NCBI RefSeq assembly: GCF_030123365.1
Contig: NZ_CP126107.1
Location: 5,445,501 to 5,509,500, forward strand
Length of the DNA stretch: 64,000 bases
From: Neobacillus sp. SuZ13
GTDB lineage: Bacteria > Bacillota > Bacilli > Bacillales > Cytobacillaceae
Direction of reading: 5' to 3'
Each line of letters starts with the position of its first letter. Positions within the stretch are counted from its first letter, which is position 1. Under the pieces are notes generated by a model. That model was not told the DNA's origin. It saw nothing but the letters and a program-made list of their open reading frames with translations, and ran no database searches. Made by a program: the position numbers and the translations under genes. Shown here in pieces: positions 53,702-61,745 of the stretch.

Positions 53702-53751
53702 CCGATAGGGTACATGTGTTAGCAAAAACGATTATCCTTGTATCCTATCGG
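53702..53751 (-). promoter_or_regulatory. Intercistronic hairpin after the binding-protein gene
   Basis: CCGATAGGGTACA / TGTATCCTATCGG is a 13-bp stem with one mismatch, between the binding-protein and permease genes. It has no T-run, so it probably shields the upstream mRNA and lowers downstream expression rather than terminating. Confidence 0.7.
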
Positions 53752-53761
53752 GGCAGCCATA

Positions 53762-54580
53762 TTAATTTTGTTTTACTTTCGTCATTGCGTCTGTTAACCA
53801 CTTTTCATAATCAGGTTTTGTTCTTTCAATCGTCTTATTAATTGTATCCATAACTTCCTTATCTGTACCATTAGGCATGGCAATCGCAGCTCCAGCTGTA
53901 TCGTCATCAAATAGAAGTTCAGTTAGCGCTAATTTAGGGTTACTCTTAACAAGAAGTGTAGCAGTTGGGCGATCTACTAGGACTGCGTCGACTTTGTTAG
54001 CTGCTAAATCCATCGCTAATTCAGTTGATTTTCCTAATAATTTTAACTCCGCATTTGGAAATTCCTTTTCAACGATTTGCTGTTGTACAGAAGATTTAAT
54101 CGCAGCAATTTTTGCTTTCTTCAAATCGTCATTTGATGTAAACTTGTCCAATTCTTTTTTACGGACTACCATTACGTGTCTATCCTTATAGTACACATTA
54201 GTGAAGTCTGCATTTTTTTCTCTTTCCTCGGTTGGACTGATAGCCGAAACAATCATGTCAATTTTTCCTGCTTGAAGAGCGACTAATAAACCATCGAAAT
54301 CCATATCTTTAATTTCATATTTAACACCTAAATCTTTTGTTACTTCGTCGATTAATTTAATATCAGAACCAATAATTTTATCCTCTCCACCATCAACCGC
54401 ATGGAACTCATAAGGAGGTGTAGCAGCCATCAAACCAACAACAATTTTCCCTTTTTCCTGTAGTCCTTCAAGTCCTTCCTTTGCCTTTGCTTTTTCAGTG
54501 GTTCCACAGCCTGCCAATGAAATAGTAAGAACTCCAGCTAATGCCATCCCTGTTATTGATTTCAAGATTCCTTTTTTCAT
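53762..54580 (-). CDS. Polar amino-acid ABC substrate-binding lipoprotein
   Basis: A 272-residue solute-binding protein. MKKGILKSITGMALAGVL and the lipobox LAGC (Cys 25) show a lipid-anchored protein. The rest is a periplasmic-binding-protein type II (SBP_bac_3) fold: KIVVGLMAATPPYEF, LVALQAGKIDMIVSA, TEEREKNADFTNVYY, and VDAVLVDRPTATLLV. First gene of the operon, behind a GntR operator. In Bacillus subtilis the frl importer is of a different (sugar-type) class, so this operon pairs frl enzymes with an amino-acid-type importer. Confidence 0.93.
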   Translation of the reverse strand: MKKGILKSITGMALAGVLTISLAGCGTTEKAKAKEGLEGLQEKGKIVVGLMAATPPYEFHAVDGGEDKIIGSDIKLIDEVTKDLGVKYEIKDMDFDGLLVALQAGKIDMIVSAISPTEEREKNADFTNVYYKDRHVMVVRKKELDKFTSNDDLKKAKIAAIKSSVQQQIVEKEFPNAELKLLGKSTELAMDLAANKVDAVLVDRPTATLLVKSNPKLALTELLFDDDTAGAAIAMPNGTDKEVMDTINKTIERTKPDYEKWLTDAMTKVKQN

Positions 54581-54658
54581 ATTCCTCTTCCTCCTTAGTA
54601 TTCCACTTCAATTTTTTTACTATTATAAAATATTAATATATTCGCAAAAACTGATAAC

Positions 54659-54680
54659 GTTATATAACATTATATTAATG
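54659..54680 (-). promoter_or_regulatory. GntR operator, ABC operon side
   Basis: GTTATATAAC plus ATTATATTAATG, identical to 49305-49326, about 80 bases before the binding-protein start codon. Confidence 0.8.
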
Positions 54681-54732
54681 ACTCCATCGAATAAAGTCAA
54701 CTAAAATTCTGAAAATTATCAATTAAAAGTTA

Positions 54733-54746
54733 TGTAAGCGTTTGAA
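54733..54746. promoter_or_regulatory. cre-like site
   Basis: TGTAAGCGTTTGAA resembles the CcpA cre with two mismatches in its right half. It lies upstream of the ABC operon. Confidence 0.35.
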
Positions 54747-54878
54747 TCAATATGTGTTTTCTCCCGAAAAAACATAATAAGTGCTCAAACAAAACTTCGA
54801 TTGTAAGGGATAATCATAAATTCTTTGGATATAGAGAAAATATTAGTAAAATATATTATTTCTTACTTAATAACAAGA

Positions 54879-54932
54879 AAAAAAGGTTCAGTCCCCCGCT
54901 ACAATAACTAGCAGGGGACTGAACCTTTTTTT
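54879..54932 (-). terminator. Terminator of the M20-hydrolase operon
   Basis: AAAAAGGTTCAGTCCCC / GGGGACTGAACCTTTTT: a long stem with both A- and T-runs, probably active in both directions; it overlaps the last stop codon. Confidence 0.93.
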
Positions 54933-56160
54933 AGAGGATATCTACTTTTTCACAGCTTAATTTTAATACACTATTAAGCAAAACATTAGCACCTTTAGCG
55001 CAGTCTTCATATGAAGTTAATTCATCTTCACGATGACTGTAGCCATTTACACTTGGTACAAAAATCATTGCCGTTGGTATATAAGAGGCGATAAATTGGG
55101 CATCATGGCCAGCGCCGCTATACATTCGATTTTCTTGATAGCCTAACTCTTTGCAAGTAGATTCAACAGCATTGATTACTTCTTCATTAAAGTCTACTGT
55201 ATCTCGATCCCATAGAAGGGTTGATTTGATTGAACATTCATTTAAATTTTTTGGTAAATGCTCCACGATTCTACTTACTTCGGCAATAACCTCAGGAACC
55301 TGATGTCTTGCCTCTAAAGTAAAGGTTACCTCTGAAGGAATAACGGTATGGATATTTGGATAGGCATTGATCCTTCCGATTGTGTAAACAAGATCCGAAT
55401 CCAGTCTTTGTAGTTGTTTTTGCATATCTGCAATCATATTTGCAGCAGTGAACATTGGATCTTTGCGCATGCTAATCGGTGTGGTACCTGCATGATTGGA
55501 TTCTCCATAGACAGTGATTTCATAGCACACCATTCCTAGTACACCTACTACCACACCTATATCTAAGTTTTTCCTTTCAAGTACAGGTCCTTGTTCAATA
55601 TGCAATTCGATATAAGCGCTAGCTTCTTTTAACCGATTCTTCTCAGAGCCTTCGAAACCGCTTTCATTTAATGCTTGAGCAAATGTAATGCCATTTTTAT
55701 CTGTTGAAGCGAGCATTTTTGTTTTATCAAACTTTCCGGATAACACACCGGAAGCCATAAGAGATGGCTCAAACCGAGCTCCTTCTTCATTTGTAAAATT
55801 GACAATTGTAATTGGATAATCTAACTCGATATTTTCATCTTTTATCGTATAGACCGTCTCTAAAGCAGTTAGGACACCTAGCACACCATCGAAACGCCCG
55901 CCTTTGACAACAGAGTCTAAATGAGAACCAATTACAATAGGCGGCAAGTTTCGTTTTCCTGGTAAGGTCGCATACATGGTCCCCATATCATCGTAAGTTA
56001 CGGTCATTCCTATTTCTTCACATAGTGTTTGGAATTTCTTACGTGCTGCGATATCTTCAGCAGATAATGATAGCCTTGTTACTCCGTTGTTATCTGTTTT
56101 GCCAAACAAACTAAATAAATCGATTAATTTTTCAAGTCGGTTCGCATTACACTTTATCAC
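54931..56160 (-). CDS. M20 family N-carbamoyl-amino-acid/allantoate-type amidohydrolase
   Basis: A 409-residue zinc hydrolase of the M20 peptidase family, of the allantoate amidohydrolase/N-carbamoyl-L-amino-acid hydrolase/beta-ureidopropionase group. IGSHLDSVVKGGRFDGVLGV holds the first metal ligands, NFTNEEGARFEPSLMASGVL the catalytic and bridging Glu residues, ELHIEQGPVLE the next ligand, and GAGHDAQFIA the C-terminal histidine. It would release ammonia and CO2 from a ureido group. It is last of a four-gene operon with an SSF symporter. Context (transaminase, MmsA-like dehydrogenase) favours N-carbamoyl-beta-alanine or a relative, but allantoate cannot be excluded. Confidence 0.88.
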   Translation of the reverse strand: MIKCNANRLEKLIDLFSLFGKTDNNGVTRLSLSAEDIAARKKFQTLCEEIGMTVTYDDMGTMYATLPGKRNLPPIVIGSHLDSVVKGGRFDGVLGVLTALETVYTIKDENIELDYPITIVNFTNEEGARFEPSLMASGVLSGKFDKTKMLASTDKNGITFAQALNESGFEGSEKNRLKEASAYIELHIEQGPVLERKNLDIGVVVGVLGMVCYEITVYGESNHAGTTPISMRKDPMFTAANMIADMQKQLQRLDSDLVYTIGRINAYPNIHTVIPSEVTFTLEARHQVPEVIAEVSRIVEHLPKNLNECSIKSTLLWDRDTVDFNEEVINAVESTCKELGYQENRMYSGAGHDAQFIASYIPTAMIFVPSVNGYSHREDELTSYEDCAKGANVLLNSVLKLSCEKVDIL

Positions 56161-56177
56161 AAGGATTCCTCCTTTAA

Positions 56178-57662
56178 TTATTTTGCCATTTCTTCTACTA
56201 CCTTGGAACTTTCTCTTGCTACAAATGTGTTAGTTAGTAAACTTACACTTACTCCTATGAAAATATTAATAGCAATGGCTACAAAACCAATGTTGATATC
56301 ATTAATGACACTTGGAATATTTGGGAAAATATTGACTAATTTAAATGCAGTGACTGAATTAAATAATACGATGGAAACACCTGTTATAATGCCGGCAATC
56401 GCTCCGTACGCATTCATGAACTTTGTATTAAAGAATCCGAAAATCAGCGCAGGCACTAATTGGGTAATTAAACCATATGACATGATGTTTAGAATAGCCA
56501 AAGCTTCTCCGCCGAAAATACTGAAAATATAAGCAGTTAAAATAATGAATAAAACAAATAATTTAGATACGGTTAGTTGCTGACGATCGCTTGAATTTGG
56601 CTTAATTAACTTATAAAAACCTGTCATTAACCCGACTGCACCAGACATGACCATCACGGATACCGGTACTAACGCCGTAAGTACGCCAGCCCCGCCAACA
56701 ATTCCCACAAACCAAGGATCGAATGTTTGCATCGTGAGACGTAACAGTGAAAGGTCACCATCAGCACCTTCTAAACCAGGTACTTGAATAATCGCTGAAA
56801 ATCCAATAAAGAAAGCAAATAAAATTAAAATCGTATACAACGGCAGCGTGATCGCGTTTTTCTTTAATGCACGCTCACTTCTAGCAGATAAGACTACACT
56901 AAACGACTGTGGTAATAGGTAAAAACCAAATGCATTTAATACGATGGTAGAAATAAACCATGACTTACTGAAGCCTTCAGATGCGAAGGTTAATACTTCC
57001 GGTTTAGCGGTTTGAAGGGCTTCGAATAAAGGCTTGATTCCGCCAAAATAGTGATAAGGAATATAGATACCTAAGAATACAATCACAAATAAAATCATGA
57101 TATCTTTTAATACGGCATTCCAAGCAGATCCATGGATACCAGAGACCGTAACATAAATCGTCACAATCGCTGCACCGATTGTAGAAGCCATTAATGGTGA
57201 AATAGTTCCATAAGAAGCTTCTGATACGATGATTCCTAATCCTTTTAATTGGATGACGATATATGGGATGAGCGCGATTAAACCGATGAAAGCGACGACC
57301 AAACCAAGTGCTTTACTGTTATAAGTTTTCATAAAATATTGAGGCTGTGAAATAACCCCATGCTTGTTCGCAAAACGCCAAATTTTAGGAACCATCCAAT
57401 AAGAAAGCACATAAGCCAAGCAAATATAGGCTGGAACATAGTAAGCTGCTGCACCTTTTGAATAAGCCCAGCCGCTGCCCCCTAAAAAGGTAAAGGTTGT
57501 GTAAACTTCACCTGCAATGAGCAGGAATACGAAGAGTGTGCCGAATCCTTTATTCCCAACCGCGAATTCATTGACGTTCATTTCTTTTCCACGGGTTGCT
57601 CGAATTCCTAAGTATAAAGCGACGATAGCTACAAGAAAGATAATGACCAAAGCACTGTTCAT
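56178..57662 (-). CDS. Sodium:solute symporter (SSF family)
   Basis: A 494-residue membrane protein with 13 or so helices of the SSF (LeuT-fold) family, which couples solute uptake to sodium. The second helix LLIAGEVYTTFTFLGGSGWAY-type stretch (with GGSGWAYSKG) and the loop MVPKIWRFANKHGVISQPQY fit the family. The substrate is unknown; operon context suggests a ureide, carbamoyl amino acid or nucleobase derivative. The start codon overlaps the DUF3311 stop (TAATG), and the M20 hydrolase gene follows 17 bases later. Confidence 0.9.
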   Translation of the reverse strand: MNSALVIIFLVAIVALYLGIRATRGKEMNVNEFAVGNKGFGTLFVFLLIAGEVYTTFTFLGGSGWAYSKGAAAYYVPAYICLAYVLSYWMVPKIWRFANKHGVISQPQYFMKTYNSKALGLVVAFIGLIALIPYIVIQLKGLGIIVSEASYGTISPLMASTIGAAIVTIYVTVSGIHGSAWNAVLKDIMILFVIVFLGIYIPYHYFGGIKPLFEALQTAKPEVLTFASEGFSKSWFISTIVLNAFGFYLLPQSFSVVLSARSERALKKNAITLPLYTILILFAFFIGFSAIIQVPGLEGADGDLSLLRLTMQTFDPWFVGIVGGAGVLTALVPVSVMVMSGAVGLMTGFYKLIKPNSSDRQQLTVSKLFVLFIILTAYIFSIFGGEALAILNIMSYGLITQLVPALIFGFFNTKFMNAYGAIAGIITGVSIVLFNSVTAFKLVNIFPNIPSVINDINIGFVAIAINIFIGVSVSLLTNTFVARESSKVVEEMAK

Positions 57663-57862
57663 TACACTTCACTTCCTTTATTTGCAGGATCTAATTTATA
57701 CACGATGAGCAGAACAACCGATGATAGAATCATCCATAATACAATCCAAAATAGTAAGAATGGTAACCCTAATATATACGGTTCAATACGATCAGCTACT
57801 GGCAAAAGGACACACATTCCAATGAAAGGAATAATCAGTAAAAGCTGCGCATACTTTCTCAC
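57662..57862 (-). CDS. DUF3311 small membrane protein
   Basis: A 66-residue protein with two membrane helices (LLLIIPFIGMCVLLP and PFLLFWIVLWMILSSVVLLI). DUF3311 proteins are typically encoded right before SSF symporters, as here, and may assist them. Start GTG, overlapping the amidohydrolase stop (GTGA); stop overlapping the symporter start (TAATG). Tight coupling on both sides indicates fixed co-expression. Confidence 0.9.
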   Translation of the reverse strand: MRKYAQLLLIIPFIGMCVLLPVADRIEPYILGLPFLLFWIVLWMILSSVVLLIVYKLDPANKGSEV

Positions 57863-59487
57863 TTAATTCCCACTCCATTCCTATTCTTGTTTTTTTCATA
57901 AACCATTTCACCATCTAGCATCGTTGCATCCACTTTAATTTCGGTTATCTTTTCGATAGGACTGTTTAATAGAGAAGTATCTAATATCACTAAATCTGCC
58001 AATTTACCTTCTTCAATGCTGCCTTTACTCTTTTCATCAAAGCTTGCATAGGCCGCGTTATACGTATACATTCGGATCGCATTCATTAGTGACACTTTTT
58101 GTTGCTGTCCAAAAGCAGTACCTTGTCGGGTCAACCTGGCAACGGCCGTGTAAATGCCTACGAATGGGTTAACGGTTGTTATCGGTGCATCAGAGCCTGC
58201 GGCGGTGATGATGCCTTGGTCCATTAAGTCCTTCGCTGCATACATATAATCAGTTCGTTCACCATAATTGCGGATATAACTTTCCCCAAATTCATATGGG
58301 AAGGAAGGATTGAGAATTGGAATAACATTTAGTGCCCTAGCTTTTTCTTGCAAGTCGGGCGGACATATTCCTAAATGCTCTACACGATGGCGATGATCAT
58401 CATGCGGATGTTCATCTAATAATCGTTCAATCACACCCAAATATTGCTCAATCGCCTTATCTCCCTGGGCATGTACGGTAATTTGATAGTCATTTTGATG
58501 GGCTTCGGAGAGGATGGAATACAGTTCATCTTCTGTATACATCAAGTAACCGTAATTGTCCCCATCACTGGTATAAGGCTCACGCGTAGCGATGGTCGGT
58601 CCTGTACTGCTGCCATCAGTAAATAGTTTGGCAGGTCCAATTTTGAAAAAGTCATTGCCAGTATGAGTCATGACACCAGCCTTTATCATGTTTTTCGTAA
58701 AGTTTTCGCAATCGTTTAGACTAGCAATCACGGCATAAGTCCTGACTTTTAGCTGCTTTTTATTTGAAGCCTTTTGCATGATTCTAAAGGTGTTTTCGTC
58801 AAATCCTCCTGCATCATGGACACTTGTAATTCCATAAGCAAATAATTGTTCTTGCGCTTTTGTCAGCGCATCAAACAATTCTTCATCACTATAAGTCACA
58901 TATTGATTAAATTGTAAAAAGGCATTTTCGATAAGGCGGCCTGTAAAACTGCCGTTGTTGTCTTTTTCTATGGTTCCGCCTTGAGGATCAGGTGTAGCGG
59001 CATCAATATCGGCTAACTTTAAGGCAGCTGAATTAACAATGCCGATATGCCCGCAGGTACGGGTAATGACGATCGGGTGTTCTTCTGTTAGTTGATCAAG
59101 TTCCTGAATGGTGGGATAACGTTGTTCTTCTACCATTAACTCATTGAATCCAAAAACGCGTATTACTTGTCCACTTTTCGCCTTTTGAACAATGCCTGCT
59201 AGTTTTTCTAATAGCTCTTGAATCGAATGAATCGAGGGTTCTTTACAGTTGAGGTGCATTAATGTATTGCCGTATAAAAATAGATGCATATGAGCATCAA
59301 TCAGACCTGGTAAAACAGTCCTTCCATGCAAATCAATGACTTTTGTTGAGGAGGTAATACGTTTTTTAATTTCTTCTGTTGTTCCTACTGCTGCAATTTT
59401 GTTATCTTCTATCAAACATGCTTCAAAAACTTCGTTTCTACTATTCACTGAAATGACTTCACCGTTTAATAGAGCTGTCTGATTCAT
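57859..59487 (-). CDS. Amidohydrolase family protein (YtcJ-like)
   Basis: A 542-residue metal-dependent amidohydrolase of the amidohydrolase-3 group. VLPGLIDAHMHLFLYG gives the first HxH metal site, HAQGDKAIEQYLGVIERLL and HRVEHLGICPPD further ligands, and AAGSDAPITTVNPFVGIYTA the conserved Asp. Substrates in this group range from formamides to cyclic amides. First gene of the four-gene operon with DUF3311, SSF symporter and M20 hydrolase, divergent from pucR, so a cyclic or N-acyl nitrogen compound is the likely input. An upstream inverted repeat is the probable PucR site. Confidence 0.87.
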   Translation of the reverse strand: MNQTALLNGEVISVNSRNEVFEACLIEDNKIAAVGTTEEIKKRITSSTKVIDLHGRTVLPGLIDAHMHLFLYGNTLMHLNCKEPSIHSIQELLEKLAGIVQKAKSGQVIRVFGFNELMVEEQRYPTIQELDQLTEEHPIVITRTCGHIGIVNSAALKLADIDAATPDPQGGTIEKDNNGSFTGRLIENAFLQFNQYVTYSDEELFDALTKAQEQLFAYGITSVHDAGGFDENTFRIMQKASNKKQLKVRTYAVIASLNDCENFTKNMIKAGVMTHTGNDFFKIGPAKLFTDGSSTGPTIATREPYTSDGDNYGYLMYTEDELYSILSEAHQNDYQITVHAQGDKAIEQYLGVIERLLDEHPHDDHRHRVEHLGICPPDLQEKARALNVIPILNPSFPYEFGESYIRNYGERTDYMYAAKDLMDQGIITAAGSDAPITTVNPFVGIYTAVARLTRQGTAFGQQQKVSLMNAIRMYTYNAAYASFDEKSKGSIEEGKLADLVILDTSLLNSPIEKITEIKVDATMLDGEMVYEKNKNRNGVGIK

Positions 59488-59562
59488 TGGTTCACTCCTT
59501 TTTTTTAATTTTTAGATAATAACAAAAATAAATATAACATAGCTTTTTAGCCGCTCGGTATG

Positions 59563-59605
59563 AACATAATGTAAAGAAGTTTTCTTAACCGTTTTACATT
59601 ATGTT
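59563..59605. promoter_or_regulatory. PucR-box inverted repeat between divergent genes
   Basis: AACATAATGTAAA (59563-59575) and TTTACATTATGTT (59593-59605) form a perfect 13-bp inverted repeat between the amidohydrolase operon and pucR. CGTTTTACATTATGT recurs before the aminotransferase gene. Confidence 0.8.
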
Positions 59606-59616
59606 ATATTATTCTT

Positions 59617-59630
59617 TGTAAGCGCTCTTT
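59617..59630 (+). promoter_or_regulatory. cre-like site before pucR
   Basis: TGTAAGCGCTCTTT matches the CcpA cre consensus at 12 of 14 positions, 18 bases before the pucR start codon. Confidence 0.4.
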
Positions 59631-59647
59631 TTTAGGGGAGGTTTAAA

Positions 59648-61231
59648 ATGTCTTATTCGCTAACGGTTCAAGATTTATTTGATAAAAAACATTTTCAAAA
59701 CGTGGAAATGATAGCAGGTCATGGCGGGGTTTCGAATACAATCAAGTGGGTTCATATACTAGAATCGAAAGAGATCACTAGTTTAATAAAGGGCAACGAA
59801 TTAATTTTAACGACTGGAATTCAACTCATAGAGGAAAAGACTCTATTCAATTTTGTAAAACAACTGATTGAAAAAGAAGCAGCCGGATTATGTATTGAAT
59901 TTGGTGAACATATTCAATCCGTACCACATCAAGTAATCGAACTGGCTAATTTACATCTTTTCCCCATTCTTGTGTTTAGCGAAGTCGTTCCCTTTATTGA
60001 AATAACACAAGAAATACATAGTATATTAATTAATCAACAGTATGAAATGATCAAACGGTTGGAGAATTATTCTCAAGAAATCAACAAATTAACCTTAAAA
60101 ATCACTCATTATGAACATATTTTATTGAGACTTAATAGATTTTTAAACATGAATGTTGCCTTTATCATAAACGGTCAGCAGCCATTTTTTATTCCAAATG
60201 AAAAACACCAGGTATATAAGAACTTAAGAGACAATTATGAAACAAAGGGGAGTTCAAGGCATTTTGCCAAATGTGAAGTAAATATATTAGAAGAACGTTA
60301 TGGGGAAGTCTGTATTTTCACCGAGGATCGCACGATCAATGAATTTGAATTGTTAGTATTAGATCGAACGGTTATTGCCCTATCACAATATTTGTTACGC
60401 AGTTTATATATAGAAGAGAAACAAAATATGCACTCTCGCATGTTATTAGAGGCTTGGTTAGGTGGAACGGTTGAAGATTCCGTAATCGCTTCATTCCTAA
60501 AGGAACAGAGTTTTCACCATTTATTAAATTGCTCTTACTTTGTATTAATCGATCAGATAAAGAAATCAAAAAAAGAAAATGATTTAAATTATTACAAATT
60601 ATACTCCCGGAATGTTTTTGAAAAAAAAGGATTTGTCTTATTTCTATTAGAAGAAAAACAACGGCTCATTTATATTATTGCGGATATCTATGGACATGAT
60701 CTAAAACACCGGATTATCGAATGCATTGAGAAAATCAAGGACTTTAGAAAGAATCATAAATATATAGATATGTCTGTCACTACGGCGGTCGGGCAGATTG
60801 TAAAACAATATAAATTAGTCCATCAAAGTTACGAAACGGCACAGGATACCATGTTAATCCGAAGTAATGCTGCCCATCTTTCTTATTTTTATGAAGATCT
60901 GTACTTACATCAATTAGTTCTTCAGCTGCAAAAAAATAAAGCCATTATGGATTTAGCCAAAAGATATTTAGAGCCCCTTTTTGAATACGATGCTAAAAAT
61001 AATGGGAATTTGATTACAACATTACAGGTTTATCTACAGAATAATTGTCAGAAAAATGAGACTGCTGAGAAGCTATTTATTGTTCGTCAAACCTTATATC
61101 ATCGTTTGTCTAAAATTGAAAGCTTAATAGGCAGTGATTATATGCTTCCGCCTAAGCGGCTTGTTGTTGAATTAATGCTGCTCGCTACTCAATTTAATTT
61201 CCAGTCTGCAGATGTAGAGAATCTCTCTTAA
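59648..61231 (+). CDS. PucR family transcriptional regulator
   Basis: A 527-residue regulator. Residues 1-125 are the PucR N-terminal domain (TVQDLFDKKHFQNVEMIAG, IKGNELILTTGIQL, EKEAAGLCIEFGEH). The middle resembles the CdaR GGDEF-like domain, and the C-terminus (NNCQKNETAEKLFIVRQTLY, HRLSKIESLIG) is the HTH_30 DNA-binding domain. PucR proteins control purine, allantoin or amino-acid-like nitrogen catabolism. AGGGGAGG precedes the ATG. It is divergent from the amidohydrolase operon, with a shared inverted repeat between, and a copy of that motif lies before the aminotransferase. Confidence 0.93.
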   Translation: MSYSLTVQDLFDKKHFQNVEMIAGHGGVSNTIKWVHILESKEITSLIKGNELILTTGIQLIEEKTLFNFVKQLIEKEAAGLCIEFGEHIQSVPHQVIELANLHLFPILVFSEVVPFIEITQEIHSILINQQYEMIKRLENYSQEINKLTLKITHYEHILLRLNRFLNMNVAFIINGQQPFFIPNEKHQVYKNLRDNYETKGSSRHFAKCEVNILEERYGEVCIFTEDRTINEFELLVLDRTVIALSQYLLRSLYIEEKQNMHSRMLLEAWLGGTVEDSVIASFLKEQSFHHLLNCSYFVLIDQIKKSKKENDLNYYKLYSRNVFEKKGFVLFLLEEKQRLIYIIADIYGHDLKHRIIECIEKIKDFRKNHKYIDMSVTTAVGQIVKQYKLVHQSYETAQDTMLIRSNAAHLSYFYEDLYLHQLVLQLQKNKAIMDLAKRYLEPLFEYDAKNNGNLITTLQVYLQNNCQKNETAEKLFIVRQTLYHRLSKIESLIGSDYMLPPKRLVVELMLLATQFNFQSADVENLS

Positions 61232-61248
61232 GAAAGAGGGATTTTTTT
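61220..61248 (+). terminator. Terminator of pucR
   Basis: AATCTCTCTT / AAGAGGGATT stem with seven T, overlapping the stop codon. Confidence 0.85.
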
Positions 61249-61253
61249 CGTAC

Positions 61254-61618
61254 AGGCTCTGTTAAAGTTGCCTGTTGATTTCCGCTCCAGGCACGAGCGG
61301 TTCGCGGGCGGTCCGGCGAGCCTGTCCAGCGACAGCGCCTAGCCCCTCGAGGTCGCTTCGGTCCTGTCGCTGAAGTCAAAGAACGACTTCAACGTCAAGC
61401 CCTCCAGCGCTTGTCGGGGCTGAACAAGGCGCTTCCGCTTTTCCTTCTCCTCGTGGCTGCGCTCCTGCGGGGTCTCCCCTGCCCCGTCCTCCCGCAGGAC
61501 ATTGAATTTACTTCCTCGAATCCGCCCACGCACGAAGGAAATGCGATAGCATTTTCGAGGAGTCTTCGTGCCTTCCGCTCCAATCAACAGGGTGCCAAAT
61601 AAACACTTTGACACAGCC
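61254..61618. repeat. GC-rich inverted-repeat element
   Basis: A block of about 365 bases, clearly richer in G and C than its surroundings. CCTGTTGATT (61271) and AATCAACAGG (61582) are exact inverted ends, extended by GGCTCTGTTAAAGTTG and CACTTTGACACAGCC. TCCGCTCC flanks both inner ends. I recall elements with these ends as dispersed repeats in Bacillaceae. Frames inside it look accidental. Confidence 0.75.
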
Positions 61619-61660
61619 TTTTAAAAAAAAGTTGTCAATATGTGAAACATCTTTCGAAAA

Positions 61661-61675
61661 CGTTTTACATTATGT
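61661..61675 (+). promoter_or_regulatory. Third PucR-box copy
   Basis: CGTTTTACATTATGT, exactly as at 59590-59604, 71 bases before the aminotransferase start codon. Confidence 0.75.
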
Positions 61676-61745
61676 CTGATGATAATAGGAGCGTAACCCT
61701 TCACAATAAAGACAGACGAAACAAATTGTAAAGGAGTGACTCAGG

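Noticed and set aside
53663-53725. Longer N-terminus of the ABC permease
   Set aside because: It would translate through the intercistronic hairpin; TTG 53662 has a strong ribosome binding site and gives a normal permease length.
61339-61614. Frames of 60-90 codons in the GC-rich element
   Set aside because: Arg/Gly/Pro-rich low-complexity translations caused by base composition; the inverted ends mark it as a repeat.
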